From Calditerrivibrio sp. (GTDB taxonomy: Bacteria; Chrysiogenota; Deferribacteres; Deferribacterales; Calditerrivibrionaceae), in the NCBI GenBank assembly GCA_020217115.1, contig JAIWOA010000018.1:1-10000 (forward strand): a DNA stretch of 10,000 nt. The letters are read 5' to 3'. Of this stretch, positions 1 to 6,180 are shown piece after piece; within the stretch, counting starts at the first letter, position 1; every line of letters begins with the position of its first letter. The notes under the pieces are model-generated. The model saw only the letters and a list, made by a program, of their open reading frames with translations. It ran no database searches and had not been told where the DNA came from. The translations under genes and the position numbers were made by a program.

Positions 1-134
1 GCTTCAAAGGAATCTCTTCCGAGGGGATAAAAATGTGCACTTGGGTTACCATACTTTTCTGTAAGGTATATAAGCATCTTATCGACAACTCTTTTGTCTG
101 GCTTTGTTCCCGCTACATTGTCAAGATAAATCAT
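1..134 (-). CDS. Cysteine desulfurase (NifS/IscS type), N-terminal fragment
   Basis: This is the first 44 codons of a gene that runs off the left edge. The peptide begins MIYLDNVAGTKPDKRVVDKM and continues with YGNPSAHFYPLGRD, the N-terminal signature of class V aminotransferase-fold cysteine desulfurases (YLDN.A.T...., YGNPSS.H..G). Such enzymes use pyridoxal phosphate to take sulfur from L-cysteine for Fe-S clusters or thio-modified tRNA. The common DNNATT or DNAATT stretch reads DNVAGT here, a variant rather than damage. The ATG start is supported by an AGGAG at 140-144 (minus strand), five bases upstream. The gene follows the RodZ-like gene on the same strand after 87 bases and may have its own promoter. 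The PLP lysine and the catalytic cysteine loop lie outside the window, so NifS, IscS and SufS subtypes cannot be separated. Confidence 0.85.
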   Translation of the reverse strand, partial: MIYLDNVAGTKPDKRVVDKMLIYLTEKYGNPSAHFYPLGRDSFE

Positions 135-168
135 CTGATCTCCTAATTCATACTAATTTTGTCTTAAT

Positions 169-196
169 ATAATACACCAATATAATAAAATTTCAA
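169..196 (-). promoter_or_regulatory. Possible sigma70 promoter for the cysteine desulfurase gene
   Basis: Read on the minus strand, TTGAAA (191-196) and TATTAT (169-174) are separated by 16 bases. Transcription would start near 162, giving a leader of about 28 bases before the ATG at 134. It lies in the 87-base gap after the RodZ-like gene, the only sizeable gap downstream of 3678 in the leftward unit. The region is very AT-rich, so chance matches are likely. No hairpin followed by a T run was seen in the gap, so read-through from upstream is also possible. Confidence 0.35.
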
Positions 197-221
197 TACT
201 GTTTTTATGAATTATATAAAA

Positions 222-1067
222 TTATTTTTTTGTGTAAACAAGTTTGTTATCACTGATTGTAAAATATAGATTTTTTACAGACTCTTTCGGTTTCCCAAGT
301 CCACCTATAGTTTGACCATTATAATTTATAGATATGGCTGATGAATCACCTATATCTATGATAAAAAACTTTTTAAAGGAAAACTCCTTTTCTACACCAG
401 GTTTTGCTATAAAGTCCATTTCTGTAATATTATCTATTCTTACATTTACCCAGCATGTATTGTAAAATTTTAGTTTTATCGGATAACTTGCGGATAGGTT
501 GTCTGACCTATTGTCATTTTTTATATGGGAATTGTCTGATAGTTGTACCAATATTTCATGGTTGTCAACTACTCCATTATCCTGTAATTTATTGTCCAAT
601 GGGTTTCTATCTACAGTATTATCTTGCTTTGGGGGTATTATTGCAACCATGTTATCATTTGTAGAGGGTTTGTTATTTCCAAGTAGAAGATAGATTCCAG
701 CCATTAATATAAATGAAATGGAAACGATGAGGTACAAAACTATTCTTTTTTTTATCATAAACTTGCAGGTGTCTCCATTTACCTCATTGAATATAGCTTT
801 CTCTTCAATATCAGGCTTTTTAGAAAATAATGACTTTGGACACTCTAAAAGGAAATGTTCCATAGCTTCTTTTTCATCCAGTTTTAAAAAATTTATGTAA
901 TTTTTCACAAAACCGTAACAATGGACATATGATGGAAGATTCTTATAATTTCCATTCTCCAAACTGTTAAGATATTTTGTGGCGATTTTTAATTCCTTTG
1001 AAACTTGCTGTATTGAGTAGCCGTTTTCTTCACGCTTCTCTTTTAGTAGATTTCCAAGGGTAGTCAT
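222..1067 (-). CDS. RodZ-like membrane protein: N-terminal helix-turn-helix, one membrane segment, C-terminal DUF4115-like domain
   Basis: The 281-residue protein has the RodZ layout. Residues 5-62 form an XRE/Cro-like HTH_25 domain (LGNLLKEKREENGYSIQQVS, then YLNSLENGNYKNLPSYVHCYGFVKNYI). A basic stretch (KKR, 106-108) precedes a membrane helix at about 109-130. A polar, Asn/Asp-rich linker spans 131-194. A beta-rich domain at 195-275 (CWVNVRID, GDSSAISINYNGQ) matches the DUF4115 pattern. In RodZ the HTH domain binds MreB in the cytoplasm and the C-terminal domain lies in the periplasm, supporting rod shape. In this fold the HTH domain usually serves protein contact more than DNA binding. 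The start overlaps the stop of the upstream TPR gene as ATGA, with AGGA six bases upstream. No mreB is visible, so the cell-shape role rests on family resemblance. Confidence 0.8.
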   Translation of the reverse strand: MTTLGNLLKEKREENGYSIQQVSKELKIATKYLNSLENGNYKNLPSYVHCYGFVKNYINFLKLDEKEAMEHFLLECPKSLFSKKPDIEEKAIFNEVNGDTCKFMIKKRIVLYLIVSISFILMAGIYLLLGNNKPSTNDNMVAIIPPKQDNTVDRNPLDNKLQDNGVVDNHEILVQLSDNSHIKNDNRSDNLSASYPIKLKFYNTCWVNVRIDNITEMDFIAKPGVEKEFSFKKFFIIDIGDSSAISINYNGQTIGGLGKPKESVKNLYFTISDNKLVYTKK

Positions 1068-1804
1068 TTTAATCCTATCTCTTTTATTAATTCTATCGAA
1101 TCTTTAGCTTCTTTGGAATTTGGTTCTGATGTTATAACTTCCTTAAGTAGATTTAGTGCAGCAGCATTATTAGATTTATTTATATAGAGTTTTGCAAGCT
1201 GAACTTTTGCTGGATTGTAGGTCGGATTTATTGCAAGCAGATCCTGCAAGGTTTTTATTGCTTCATCATATTTGTTACTTAATATATATAAATTTGCAAG
1301 TGTTATATATGTGTTCATAACCCTTGGGTTTATTGAAATAGATTTTTTAAGATGGTTTTCAGCCTCATAGTAATTCCTGATCTGCATAAAAGCTGATGCT
1401 ATATTAAAGTGTACAATTTCTGGTGTTGGGTATTTTGGATTTTCGACAATCTTTTTCCATATATTTATTGCATCTAATGTTCTATTTTGAGTGGCAAGTA
1501 TCGTTGCTAATAGGTTTTGATAATCGAGGTTTTCTGGATCAAGTTCCACAGCTTTTTTTATATATTTTTCTGCATCCTTTGGCCTATTTTTTTTAACATA
1601 AAAAGTCGCTATTGCGTAGTGAACTTTGTCATTGTTTCCATCTATCATAAGCGCTTTTTCAAATTCAACAATTGCAAGGTAATCTGTGTCAGAATTAAGA
1701 TAGGCAAGCCCCATCTTATAGTGAGAATCTACAATATCAGTGTTTTTTTCAGCACAACCGTAAACGAGTGCTGATAATAGAATAAAACTAAGAATTTTTT
1801 TCAT
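1064..1804 (-). CDS. TPR-repeat lipoprotein
   Basis: The 246-residue protein starts with a signal peptide (MKKILSFILLSALVYG) and then Cys17, so it is probably lipidated and membrane-anchored. The lipobox LVYGC is imperfect, with Tyr at -2. The mature part is almost entirely TPR: about six repeats at roughly 26-59, 60-92, 93-125, 129-161, 163-195 and 198-231. They show the usual G/A-x-Y and A-x-x-x-x-x-x-A/P spacing (for example AEKYIKKAVELDPEN and AIKTLQDLLAINPTY). TPR superhelices bind protein partners; PilF/PilW pilotins and BamD-like proteins have similar layouts, but nothing here fixes the partner. The ATG at 1804 overlaps the end of coaX by 17 bases and has AAGGTG just upstream. The stop overlaps the RodZ-like start (ATGA), suggesting coupled translation and perhaps a shared envelope job. 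Confidence 0.85.
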   Translation of the reverse strand: MKKILSFILLSALVYGCAEKNTDIVDSHYKMGLAYLNSDTDYLAIVEFEKALMIDGNNDKVHYAIATFYVKKNRPKDAEKYIKKAVELDPENLDYQNLLATILATQNRTLDAINIWKKIVENPKYPTPEIVHFNIASAFMQIRNYYEAENHLKKSISINPRVMNTYITLANLYILSNKYDEAIKTLQDLLAINPTYNPAKVQLAKLYINKSNNAAALNLLKEVITSEPNSKEAKDSIELIKEIGLK

Positions 1805-2558
1805 AGATCACCTTAAGACCATTTAGTGTAAGATTTGGTTCATATTTTTTCAAATACTTTGATTCCCCCATAAATACAGATCCCAGACCTCCGGTAGCTA
1901 TTACACAGGGGTCAATATTTTTGAATTTTTCTAATATAATCCTCTCTATGATGCCGTCAACAAGGGAAAGATAACCGTAATATATTCCCGATTTTATGGA
2001 GTTTATGGTGTTTGTTCCCACAACTTTTTCACATTTCTCTATTTCAACTTCAGGTAATTTTGCCGTTTTCTGGTGAAGTATTGTGGCAGACAGCTTTACT
2101 CCGGGGCATATAACACCACCTATATACTCCCCATTTTCATTTATAACGTCAAATGTTGTAGCGGTACCGAAATCTATGATTATTGCTGGATATTTGTATG
2201 CAGAAAGTACAGCTGCAGCATTTACTATTCTGTCAGAGCCAACCTCTTTCGGATTCTCAATTTTTATAGGGACTCCAGTTTTCACCCCTGGCCCTACTAC
2301 TATTGCTTCTCTTGAAAGATATTTTTTTGACAGCTTTGTGAAGGTGTATACCAGCTGCGGGACAACGCTTGATATTATTGTGCCCCTTATATCAGATATC
2401 TCTATATTACTATTTTTCAATAAGAGCATTATTATTGCTGCATATTCATCTGTTGTTTTTTGGTAATCAGTTGCAAGTCTTGAGTTAAAAATAATCTCAT
2501 CTCTATTAAAAACGCCGATAACTATATTTGTATTCCCTATATCAACAGCAAAAATCAT
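1788..2558 (-). CDS. coaX: Type III pantothenate kinase
   Basis: CoaX phosphorylates pantothenate with ATP, the first committed step of coenzyme A synthesis; type III enzymes resist CoA feedback and need a monovalent cation. The 256-residue length is typical. Motifs of the ASKHA-fold family are all visible: DIGNTN at 6-11 (phosphate binding), GPGVKTG at 89-95, GSDR at 107-110 (catalytic Asp109), DFGTATTFD at 129-137, GGVICPG at 147-153, ATGGLG at 221-226, and the usual C-terminal LTLNGL. The ATG overlaps the TGA of the biotin ligase gene (ATGA, 2555-2558), with GGGAG about ten bases upstream. The biotin ligase-coaX pairing is common in many bacteria and puts two cofactor enzymes in one unit. 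The end overlaps the TPR lipoprotein gene by 17 bases. Confidence 0.96.
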   Translation of the reverse strand: MIFAVDIGNTNIVIGVFNRDEIIFNSRLATDYQKTTDEYAAIIMLLLKNSNIEISDIRGTIISSVVPQLVYTFTKLSKKYLSREAIVVGPGVKTGVPIKIENPKEVGSDRIVNAAAVLSAYKYPAIIIDFGTATTFDVINENGEYIGGVICPGVKLSATILHQKTAKLPEVEIEKCEKVVGTNTINSIKSGIYYGYLSLVDGIIERIILEKFKNIDPCVIATGGLGSVFMGESKYLKKYEPNLTLNGLKVIYEKNS

Positions 2559-3310
2559 AAATCAATATCTCCCGAGATAATTTTCTTTTCAAAACCATTT
2601 TCATCCAATACAAGTAATTCCCCTTGTTCAGTTATACCCTTTTCTGTAAAAGTTTTCTTATCTCCATTTATATGTATCTTTATCTGCTTACCCAAATTTT
2701 CGCTATAATTACACCATTTTTCGATAATATCAATACTATTTTTCAGAAATTGTTGAAAAAATATTTCAAAGCTTACTATGATGTTACAGGCTATTTCACT
2801 AATGTTTTGCTTGAGGTTTGTCTCAATGAAAATTGATGTAGCTATCTTCTCCAAAGAATTATCAAAAAATTCCTGATTTACATTCAAGCCAACTCCAACT
2901 ACAACCTTTTCCAGTTTGTTTCCAAGAAACTTTGATTCAAGCAATATACCCCCAATCTTCTTTTTATTAACTACGAGATCATTAGGCCATTTTATCCTCA
3001 AATCTATTATACTTTTTAAACCCTCAACTATAGAATAGGCTGTTAATATATTCAACGGTAGTAGTTTTTCTGTATGGAAAGGTGGCATAATAAAAGAGAG
3101 ATATATATTCTCTGGTACTGTGGAATACCATACCCTGCCACTTCTCCCTTTTCCAGAAGTTTGGGTTTTTGCAATTATTACAGAAAAATATGGATAATTG
3201 TTTACCATCCCTTCAGAATTGGTAGAATCTATTGAATCAAAGTAATATATTTTATTATAAAACTTTGATTCTGAAGTTAAACGTTCATTTATAAAAGACA
3301 AATCAAGCAT
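2555..3310 (-). CDS. birA: Biotin--[acetyl-CoA carboxylase] ligase, catalytic type without DNA-binding domain
   Basis: The enzyme activates biotin with ATP and attaches it to a lysine of biotin carrier domains. The 251-residue protein begins almost directly with the catalytic domain. DSTN is at 28-31. The biotinyl-AMP loop GKGRSGRVW is at 53-61 (family GRGRxGRxW). KWPNDLVVNKKKIGGIL spans 107-123 and GVGLNVN 138-144. A small C-terminal SH3-like domain follows at about 205-251. The N-terminal winged helix of bifunctional BirA repressors is absent, so this copy should not repress a biotin operon directly. The ATG at 3310 overlaps the receiver gene by 8 bases; no strong ribosome binding site is seen, which fits translational coupling. 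The gene ends in the ATGA junction with coaX. Confidence 0.95.
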   Translation of the reverse strand: MLDLSFINERLTSESKFYNKIYYFDSIDSTNSEGMVNNYPYFSVIIAKTQTSGKGRSGRVWYSTVPENIYLSFIMPPFHTEKLLPLNILTAYSIVEGLKSIIDLRIKWPNDLVVNKKKIGGILLESKFLGNKLEKVVVGVGLNVNQEFFDNSLEKIATSIFIETNLKQNISEIACNIIVSFEIFFQQFLKNSIDIIEKWCNYSENLGKQIKIHINGDKKTFTEKGITEQGELLVLDENGFEKKIISGDIDL

Positions 3311-3656
3311 TTAATATCTTTTCTACTCTATTAGTAAGTTCTTCCAGTTTAGAGCTCTTGGTTATTTTACATGTATTGCCGTAGGGTGATAGATCCTCAA
3401 GATCGTCAGGGTTTGCAGTGTAAATTATTACAGGGACATCAGATTTTGCTCCTCTGATTATTTTAAGTACCTCTATTCCATTTAATTTTGGCATTCTTAT
3501 ATCAAGTATCACAAGATCAACATGTTCCTCTGCAAAGGACACTACAGCCTCATCCCCATCTACAGCGGTAATAACATTGTACCCCTTTTCCCATAGATCA
3601 TCTCTGAGTAAAAGTCTTATATTAGCATCATCATCAACAACCAGTATAGTTTTCAA
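3303..3656 (-). CDS. Stand-alone response regulator receiver protein (CheY-like), TTG start
   Basis: The 117-residue protein is a single receiver domain with no output domain. The acidic pocket is Asp8-Asp9-Asp10, the phospho-acceptor is Asp52 (VILDIRMPKLNG), the switch Thr is Thr80 and the conserved Lys is Lys100. The usual Lys-Pro is replaced by Lys-Ser, and the tail around PYGNTCKITKSSK is atypical, so the alpha4-beta5 surface may be specialised. The start codon is TTG: AGGAGG lies at 3662-3667 just upstream, and the nearby ATG is in another frame that soon stops. The gene follows the HD-GYP gene after 22 bases and overlaps the biotin ligase gene by 8. A role with the HD-GYP protein is plausible from position only. 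No histidine kinase is in the window. Confidence 0.92.
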   Translation of the reverse strand: MKTILVVDDDANIRLLLRDDLWEKGYNVITAVDGDEAVVSFAEEHVDLVILDIRMPKLNGIEVLKIIRGAKSDVPVIIYTANPDDLEDLSPYGNTCKITKSSKLEELTNRVEKILNA

Positions 3657-3660
3657 CTAT

Positions 3661-3667
3661 TCCTCCT
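3661..3667 (-). promoter_or_regulatory. Ribosome binding site that fixes the TTG start of the receiver gene
   Basis: Read on the minus strand, AGGAGGA is followed by four to five bases and then TTG at 3656-3654. This strong Shine-Dalgarno match is the reason to accept TTG rather than look for an ATG. The next in-frame candidates would cut away the first beta strand and the acidic pocket. Confidence 0.75.
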
Positions 3668-3678
3668 GACATACGATT

Positions 3679-5055
3679 CTATTCATAAAGTTTTTTTTCT
3701 ATAAAAAATTTGACAAATTTTTCATCAAGTTTATTTTTTTCCGCTTCTTCTTTTATTATATTAAGAGCAACGTCAATTGGTATGGCTTTCTTGTATGGCC
3801 TATCCTTAGATGTTAAAGCATCAAAAATATCTGCTATCGCCATGATTCTGCCATATGGGTGTATCTCATCCCCCTTTAATCCAAAAGGGTAGCCTGTTCC
3901 ATCAATTTTCTCGTGGTGTTGACACGCTATTTTTGGAACATCCTTTAACTCTTTTGTCCATGGTATTGCTGAAAGATAAATATATGTGTATAGAACATGT
4001 TTCTCCATCTCTTTTCTCTCATCTTCAGTGAGGGAACCTTTTTTTACGATGAGTGAAATATACTCGTCTCCGTCCAGAAGTGTTGCTTCTCTTCCTTCCG
4101 GATCCGTGAAGCTTATCTCTTTGAGCTTTTCGAGAAACTGAGCTGTGTCATTTTCAAGAATAGTAGGTTCATTGGCTTTTGATATGAGTTCAAATATATT
4201 ATCCGGTATATCTGCATTGGCTTTTGAAACTTTGAGATAGGCTATTTTGTATTTTATCTTTTCAAGCTTATCATCTGAGATCTTTTTTGCCTTTTGTAAA
4301 ACATGTTCACGTACACCTATTTTACCAAAATCATGGAGTAGTGAAGCATATTTTAGCATTGTATACTGATCTTTAGTTAAGGTAAAATCTGGGAACCTCG
4401 ATTTATCTTCAGCTATAGCCGAAGCTATTTTTAATGTCAGATTTGTTACCCTCTCAGTGTGCCCCCTTGTTATAGGATCCCTTGATTCTATCGCCTGTAT
4501 GCTACCTTTTATAAATCCTTCCCACATCTTTTCTATTTCACTGTACAAAATACTATTTTCGAGGGAAACTGCAATGATACCACTCAGTGAATGGGAAACA
4601 ATTTCGTCATCCTCTGTGAAATAGAATGGCTGGGCTTTCTTATTAATTAATTGCATAACCCCTATTAATTCACTTTTCCTATTTGTCAGTGGAATTGTGA
4701 TTATAGATTTTGTTTTGTATCCTGAAAACTTATCAAATTCTTTGTTAAATTTGTATTTTTTAGAATTATCAATATTGTAGGCATCCTTTATGTTTAGAAT
4801 TACCTTGTTTGTTCCAACATAACCTGCAATACTTTGTTCATCTAAAGGTATGGAAAATTCTTTAAATGGGATTTCTATCGAATCATTTTGGGTATATTTA
4901 AATATTAGAGTGTTATCAACATCGTTGAATAAAAATATACTCCCAGCATCAGCCTTTAGAATGTTGCGCACACTTTTTAGAGCAACTTCCATAAATTGAT
5001 GTAGATCTTTTATCCCTACAAGCCGATAAACCATATCTATAAAATACTGTTCCAT
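3679..5055 (-). CDS. GAF domain and HD-GYP domain protein, likely cyclic-di-GMP phosphodiesterase
   Basis: The 458-residue protein has a GAF sensor domain at about 18-170 (ADAGSIFLF, PLTNRKSELIGVMQLINKK) and an HD-GYP domain at about 180-455. Metal and catalytic motifs are present: His199 (RGHTERV), His241-Asp242 (HDFGKIGV), His353, His380-His381 (HHEKIDGTGYP, with GYP at 388-390) and ADIFDALTSKDRPYK at 408-422. HD-GYP enzymes hydrolyse cyclic-di-GMP to GMP or pGpG; the intact motifs argue for activity. Unusually, an insert of about 80 residues (roughly 256-338) separates VLQK from KGSLTEDE, which are nearly adjacent in typical members. No membrane segment is seen, so it is probably a cytoplasmic sensor of an unknown ligand. 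GAGGAG lies about eight bases before the ATG. It follows the LUD gene after 72 bases. Confidence 0.93.
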   Translation of the reverse strand: MEQYFIDMVYRLVGIKDLHQFMEVALKSVRNILKADAGSIFLFNDVDNTLIFKYTQNDSIEIPFKEFSIPLDEQSIAGYVGTNKVILNIKDAYNIDNSKKYKFNKEFDKFSGYKTKSIITIPLTNRKSELIGVMQLINKKAQPFYFTEDDEIVSHSLSGIIAVSLENSILYSEIEKMWEGFIKGSIQAIESRDPITRGHTERVTNLTLKIASAIAEDKSRFPDFTLTKDQYTMLKYASLLHDFGKIGVREHVLQKAKKISDDKLEKIKYKIAYLKVSKANADIPDNIFELISKANEPTILENDTAQFLEKLKEISFTDPEGREATLLDGDEYISLIVKKGSLTEDERKEMEKHVLYTYIYLSAIPWTKELKDVPKIACQHHEKIDGTGYPFGLKGDEIHPYGRIMAIADIFDALTSKDRPYKKAIPIDVALNIIKEEAEKNKLDEKFVKFFIEKKLYE

Positions 5056-5127
5056 GCAGCTGTCTCCTCAGTTATTTCAACTATACAATCAAATTATAAT
5101 ATCTATTTTTAATATTTCTACAAAAAT

Positions 5128-5772
5128 TTAAAATCCCAAATTTTCTCCTATAAGTATTACCTCTACGTTTGAAGGATTTGGTCTCTTTTCAATGATTGAA
5201 ATTACTCTACATATCCTCTGTGGTGAATCGCAGTTAGTACAGTAACCAAGCTTTGCACATGGGGTATTTACATTTAGCCTTCTGGCGTTCATTGGGGATG
5301 CTATACGTTTTATTCTTTTTATACCATCATCAACATTTGTAACAACTTTATTTATTCCTGCTATTATGAGGGTTTTTTTAGGTCCAAAAAGCATAGCGTT
5401 GACTCTGTTGCCTACTCCGTCTATATTCACAAGCTTACCATCCTCTGTAATTGCGTTTGTTGAGGTCAAGAAGAGATCACAGGTCTGCTGACGCTTCCTT
5501 ATTTCATGTTTTTCCTCCATAGAGATATCCGGGAGATTATGGTTCAAAATTTTTTTTCCATTTATAGCATCTCTTTCAAGGATTTTGAGATCTCTGATTA
5601 TTGTCATCGATCCGCCTACTCCGATAGTTTCATGTTCTAATATAATTGTATCTATATATTTAAGAGCTGTATCAGATGTTTCATAGTATGATGCTCTAAA
5701 CCCATTTTTTAAGAGAGAATTTATAACTATCTCTGCAATAGTCTGGTTATGCCATTTTTTTATCTCATTCAT
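5128..5772 (-). CDS. LUD-domain (DUF162, LutC-like) protein with C-terminal cysteine cluster
   Basis: The 214-residue protein fits the LUD/DUF162 family, which has a NagB/RpiA/CoA-transferase-like fold. Recognisable parts are GVGGSMT at 51-57, DGKLVNIDGVGNRV at 111-124, GPKKTLIIAGINKVV at 130-144 and a closing ILIGENLGF. Towards the end sits Cys172-x5-Cys178-x2-Cys181-x6-Cys188, which could bind metal or an Fe-S cluster. Some family members (LutB/LutC) act in L-lactate oxidation, but the partner genes lutA and lutB are not beside it, and stand-alone copies like this have no settled function; I do not assign lactate use. It is the first gene of the leftward unit. GGAGGT lies six bases upstream of the ATG, with a candidate promoter before it. 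Confidence 0.85.
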   Translation of the reverse strand: MNEIKKWHNQTIAEIVINSLLKNGFRASYYETSDTALKYIDTIILEHETIGVGGSMTIIRDLKILERDAINGKKILNHNLPDISMEEKHEIRKRQQTCDLFLTSTNAITEDGKLVNIDGVGNRVNAMLFGPKKTLIIAGINKVVTNVDDGIKRIKRIASPMNARRLNVNTPCAKLGYCTNCDSPQRICRVISIIEKRPNPSNVEVILIGENLGF

Positions 5773-5792
5773 AAAAATACCTCCATTCAGAT

Positions 5793-5838
5793 TATATACA
5801 GTATATTGAAACTATAGTCAAATGGTAGTTTATGTCAA
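5793..5838 (-). promoter_or_regulatory. Candidate promoter(s) for the leftward unit
   Basis: On the minus strand, a perfect TTGACA (5833-5838) and TATAGT (5811-5816) are 16 bases apart. Transcription would start near 5804, giving a leader of about 32 bases before the LUD gene. A second overlapping pair, TTGACT (5816-5821) and TATATA (5793-5798) with 17 bases between, would start transcription almost at the ribosome binding site and is less likely. This promoter would feed the LUD gene and probably the genes after it. Confidence 0.55.
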
Positions 5839-5867
5839 ACTTCAAATATTATTTTTATCTTTTTTTA

Positions 5868-5885
5868 GTTAAAACGTTGTTAAAA
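5868..5885 (+). repeat. Two GTTAAAA copies 11 bases apart upstream of the hfq promoter
   Basis: GTTAAAA occurs at 5868-5874 and again at 5879-5885, about one DNA turn apart, separated by CGTT. The pair ends eight bases before the -35 element of the hfq promoter. It could be an UP element for RNA polymerase alpha subunits or paired half-sites of a regulator. In such AT-rich DNA it could also be chance. Confidence 0.35.
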
Positions 5886-5893
5886 ATTTTCTC

Positions 5894-5922
5894 TTGAAAT
5901 GGTTGATTTTATAACCTATAAT
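5894..5922 (+). promoter_or_regulatory. Sigma70-type promoter of the hfq unit
   Basis: TTGAAA (5894-5899) and a perfect TATAAT (5917-5922) are separated by exactly 17 bases. Transcription would start near 5929, giving a leader of about 20 bases with a GAGAGGG ribosome binding site at 5938-5944, five bases before the hfq ATG. This is the best promoter match seen in the window. Confidence 0.8.
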
Positions 5923-5949
5923 GTTTAAAAATATGTTGAGAGGGTTTTT

Positions 5950-6177
5950 ATGAGCAAAAAGCTTAATATCCAGGATGTTTTTTTGAATTATGTCAGGAAA
6001 AAAAGGATTTCGGTAGTTGTTTATTTGGTTAACGGTGTTAAGGTTGAAGGTGTGGTAAAGGGTTTTGATAATTTTGTTGTAGTGTTGAAAGATGATTCAC
6101 AGAAGATGATATATAAGCATGCAATATCTACAATTGCACCTTCAGAAGAGATAGAAGATATAACAACTTTAGAATAG
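5950..6177 (+). CDS. hfq: RNA chaperone Hfq
   Basis: Hfq forms a hexameric Sm-like ring that binds small RNAs and mRNAs and affects translation and RNA stability. The 75-residue protein keeps the key positions: Gln8 (NIQD) and the Sm2 motif YKHA at 55-58 (Lys56, His57) on the proximal U-binding face, and Phe39-Asp40-Asn41-Phe42 in the GFDNF loop. The Sm1 strand region [13 protein letters not shown] spans 22-34. The C-terminal tail after residue 62 is short and acidic ([10 protein letters not shown]), so the long disordered tail of enterobacterial Hfq is missing. It is the first gene of the rightward unit, with its own near-consensus promoter. Its TAG stop is followed by one codon and then, in the same frame, the ATG of the DUF4416 gene. 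Confidence 0.97.
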   Translation: MSKKLNIQDVFLNYVRKKRISVVVYLVNGVKVEGVVKGFDNFVVVLKDDSQKMIYKHAISTIAPSEEIEDITTLE

Positions 6178-6180
6178 TTT

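Larger units (their letters stand above)
5773..5949. other. Divergent intergenic control region
   Basis: This 177-base AT-rich region separates the two transcription units and is the largest non-coding gap in the window. It holds the leftward promoter(s) near the LUD gene, the hfq promoter near the right end, and between them a T-rich stretch and two GTTAAAA copies. No hairpin typical of a terminator, riboswitch or small RNA was recognised. Confidence 0.7.

Noticed and set aside
135..221. Intrinsic terminator after the RodZ-like gene
   Set aside because: No GC-rich inverted repeat followed by a T run on the minus strand was found, only AT-rich sequence.
455..900. Three short plus-strand open frames (60-69 codons)
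   Set aside because: They are antisense to the RodZ-like gene, with no supporting start signal or family resemblance.
2083..2466. A 127-codon open frame on the plus strand
   Set aside because: It lies wholly antisense to coaX, which has complete family motifs. Its product is low-complexity and has no recognisable domain or good ribosome binding site.
5093..5123. Possible minus-strand promoter between the LUD and HD-GYP genes (TATAAT at 5093-5098)
   Set aside because: The -10 is perfect, but the best -35 (TTGTAG) needs a 19-base spacer and the region is very AT-rich. An internal promoter is possible but not supported.
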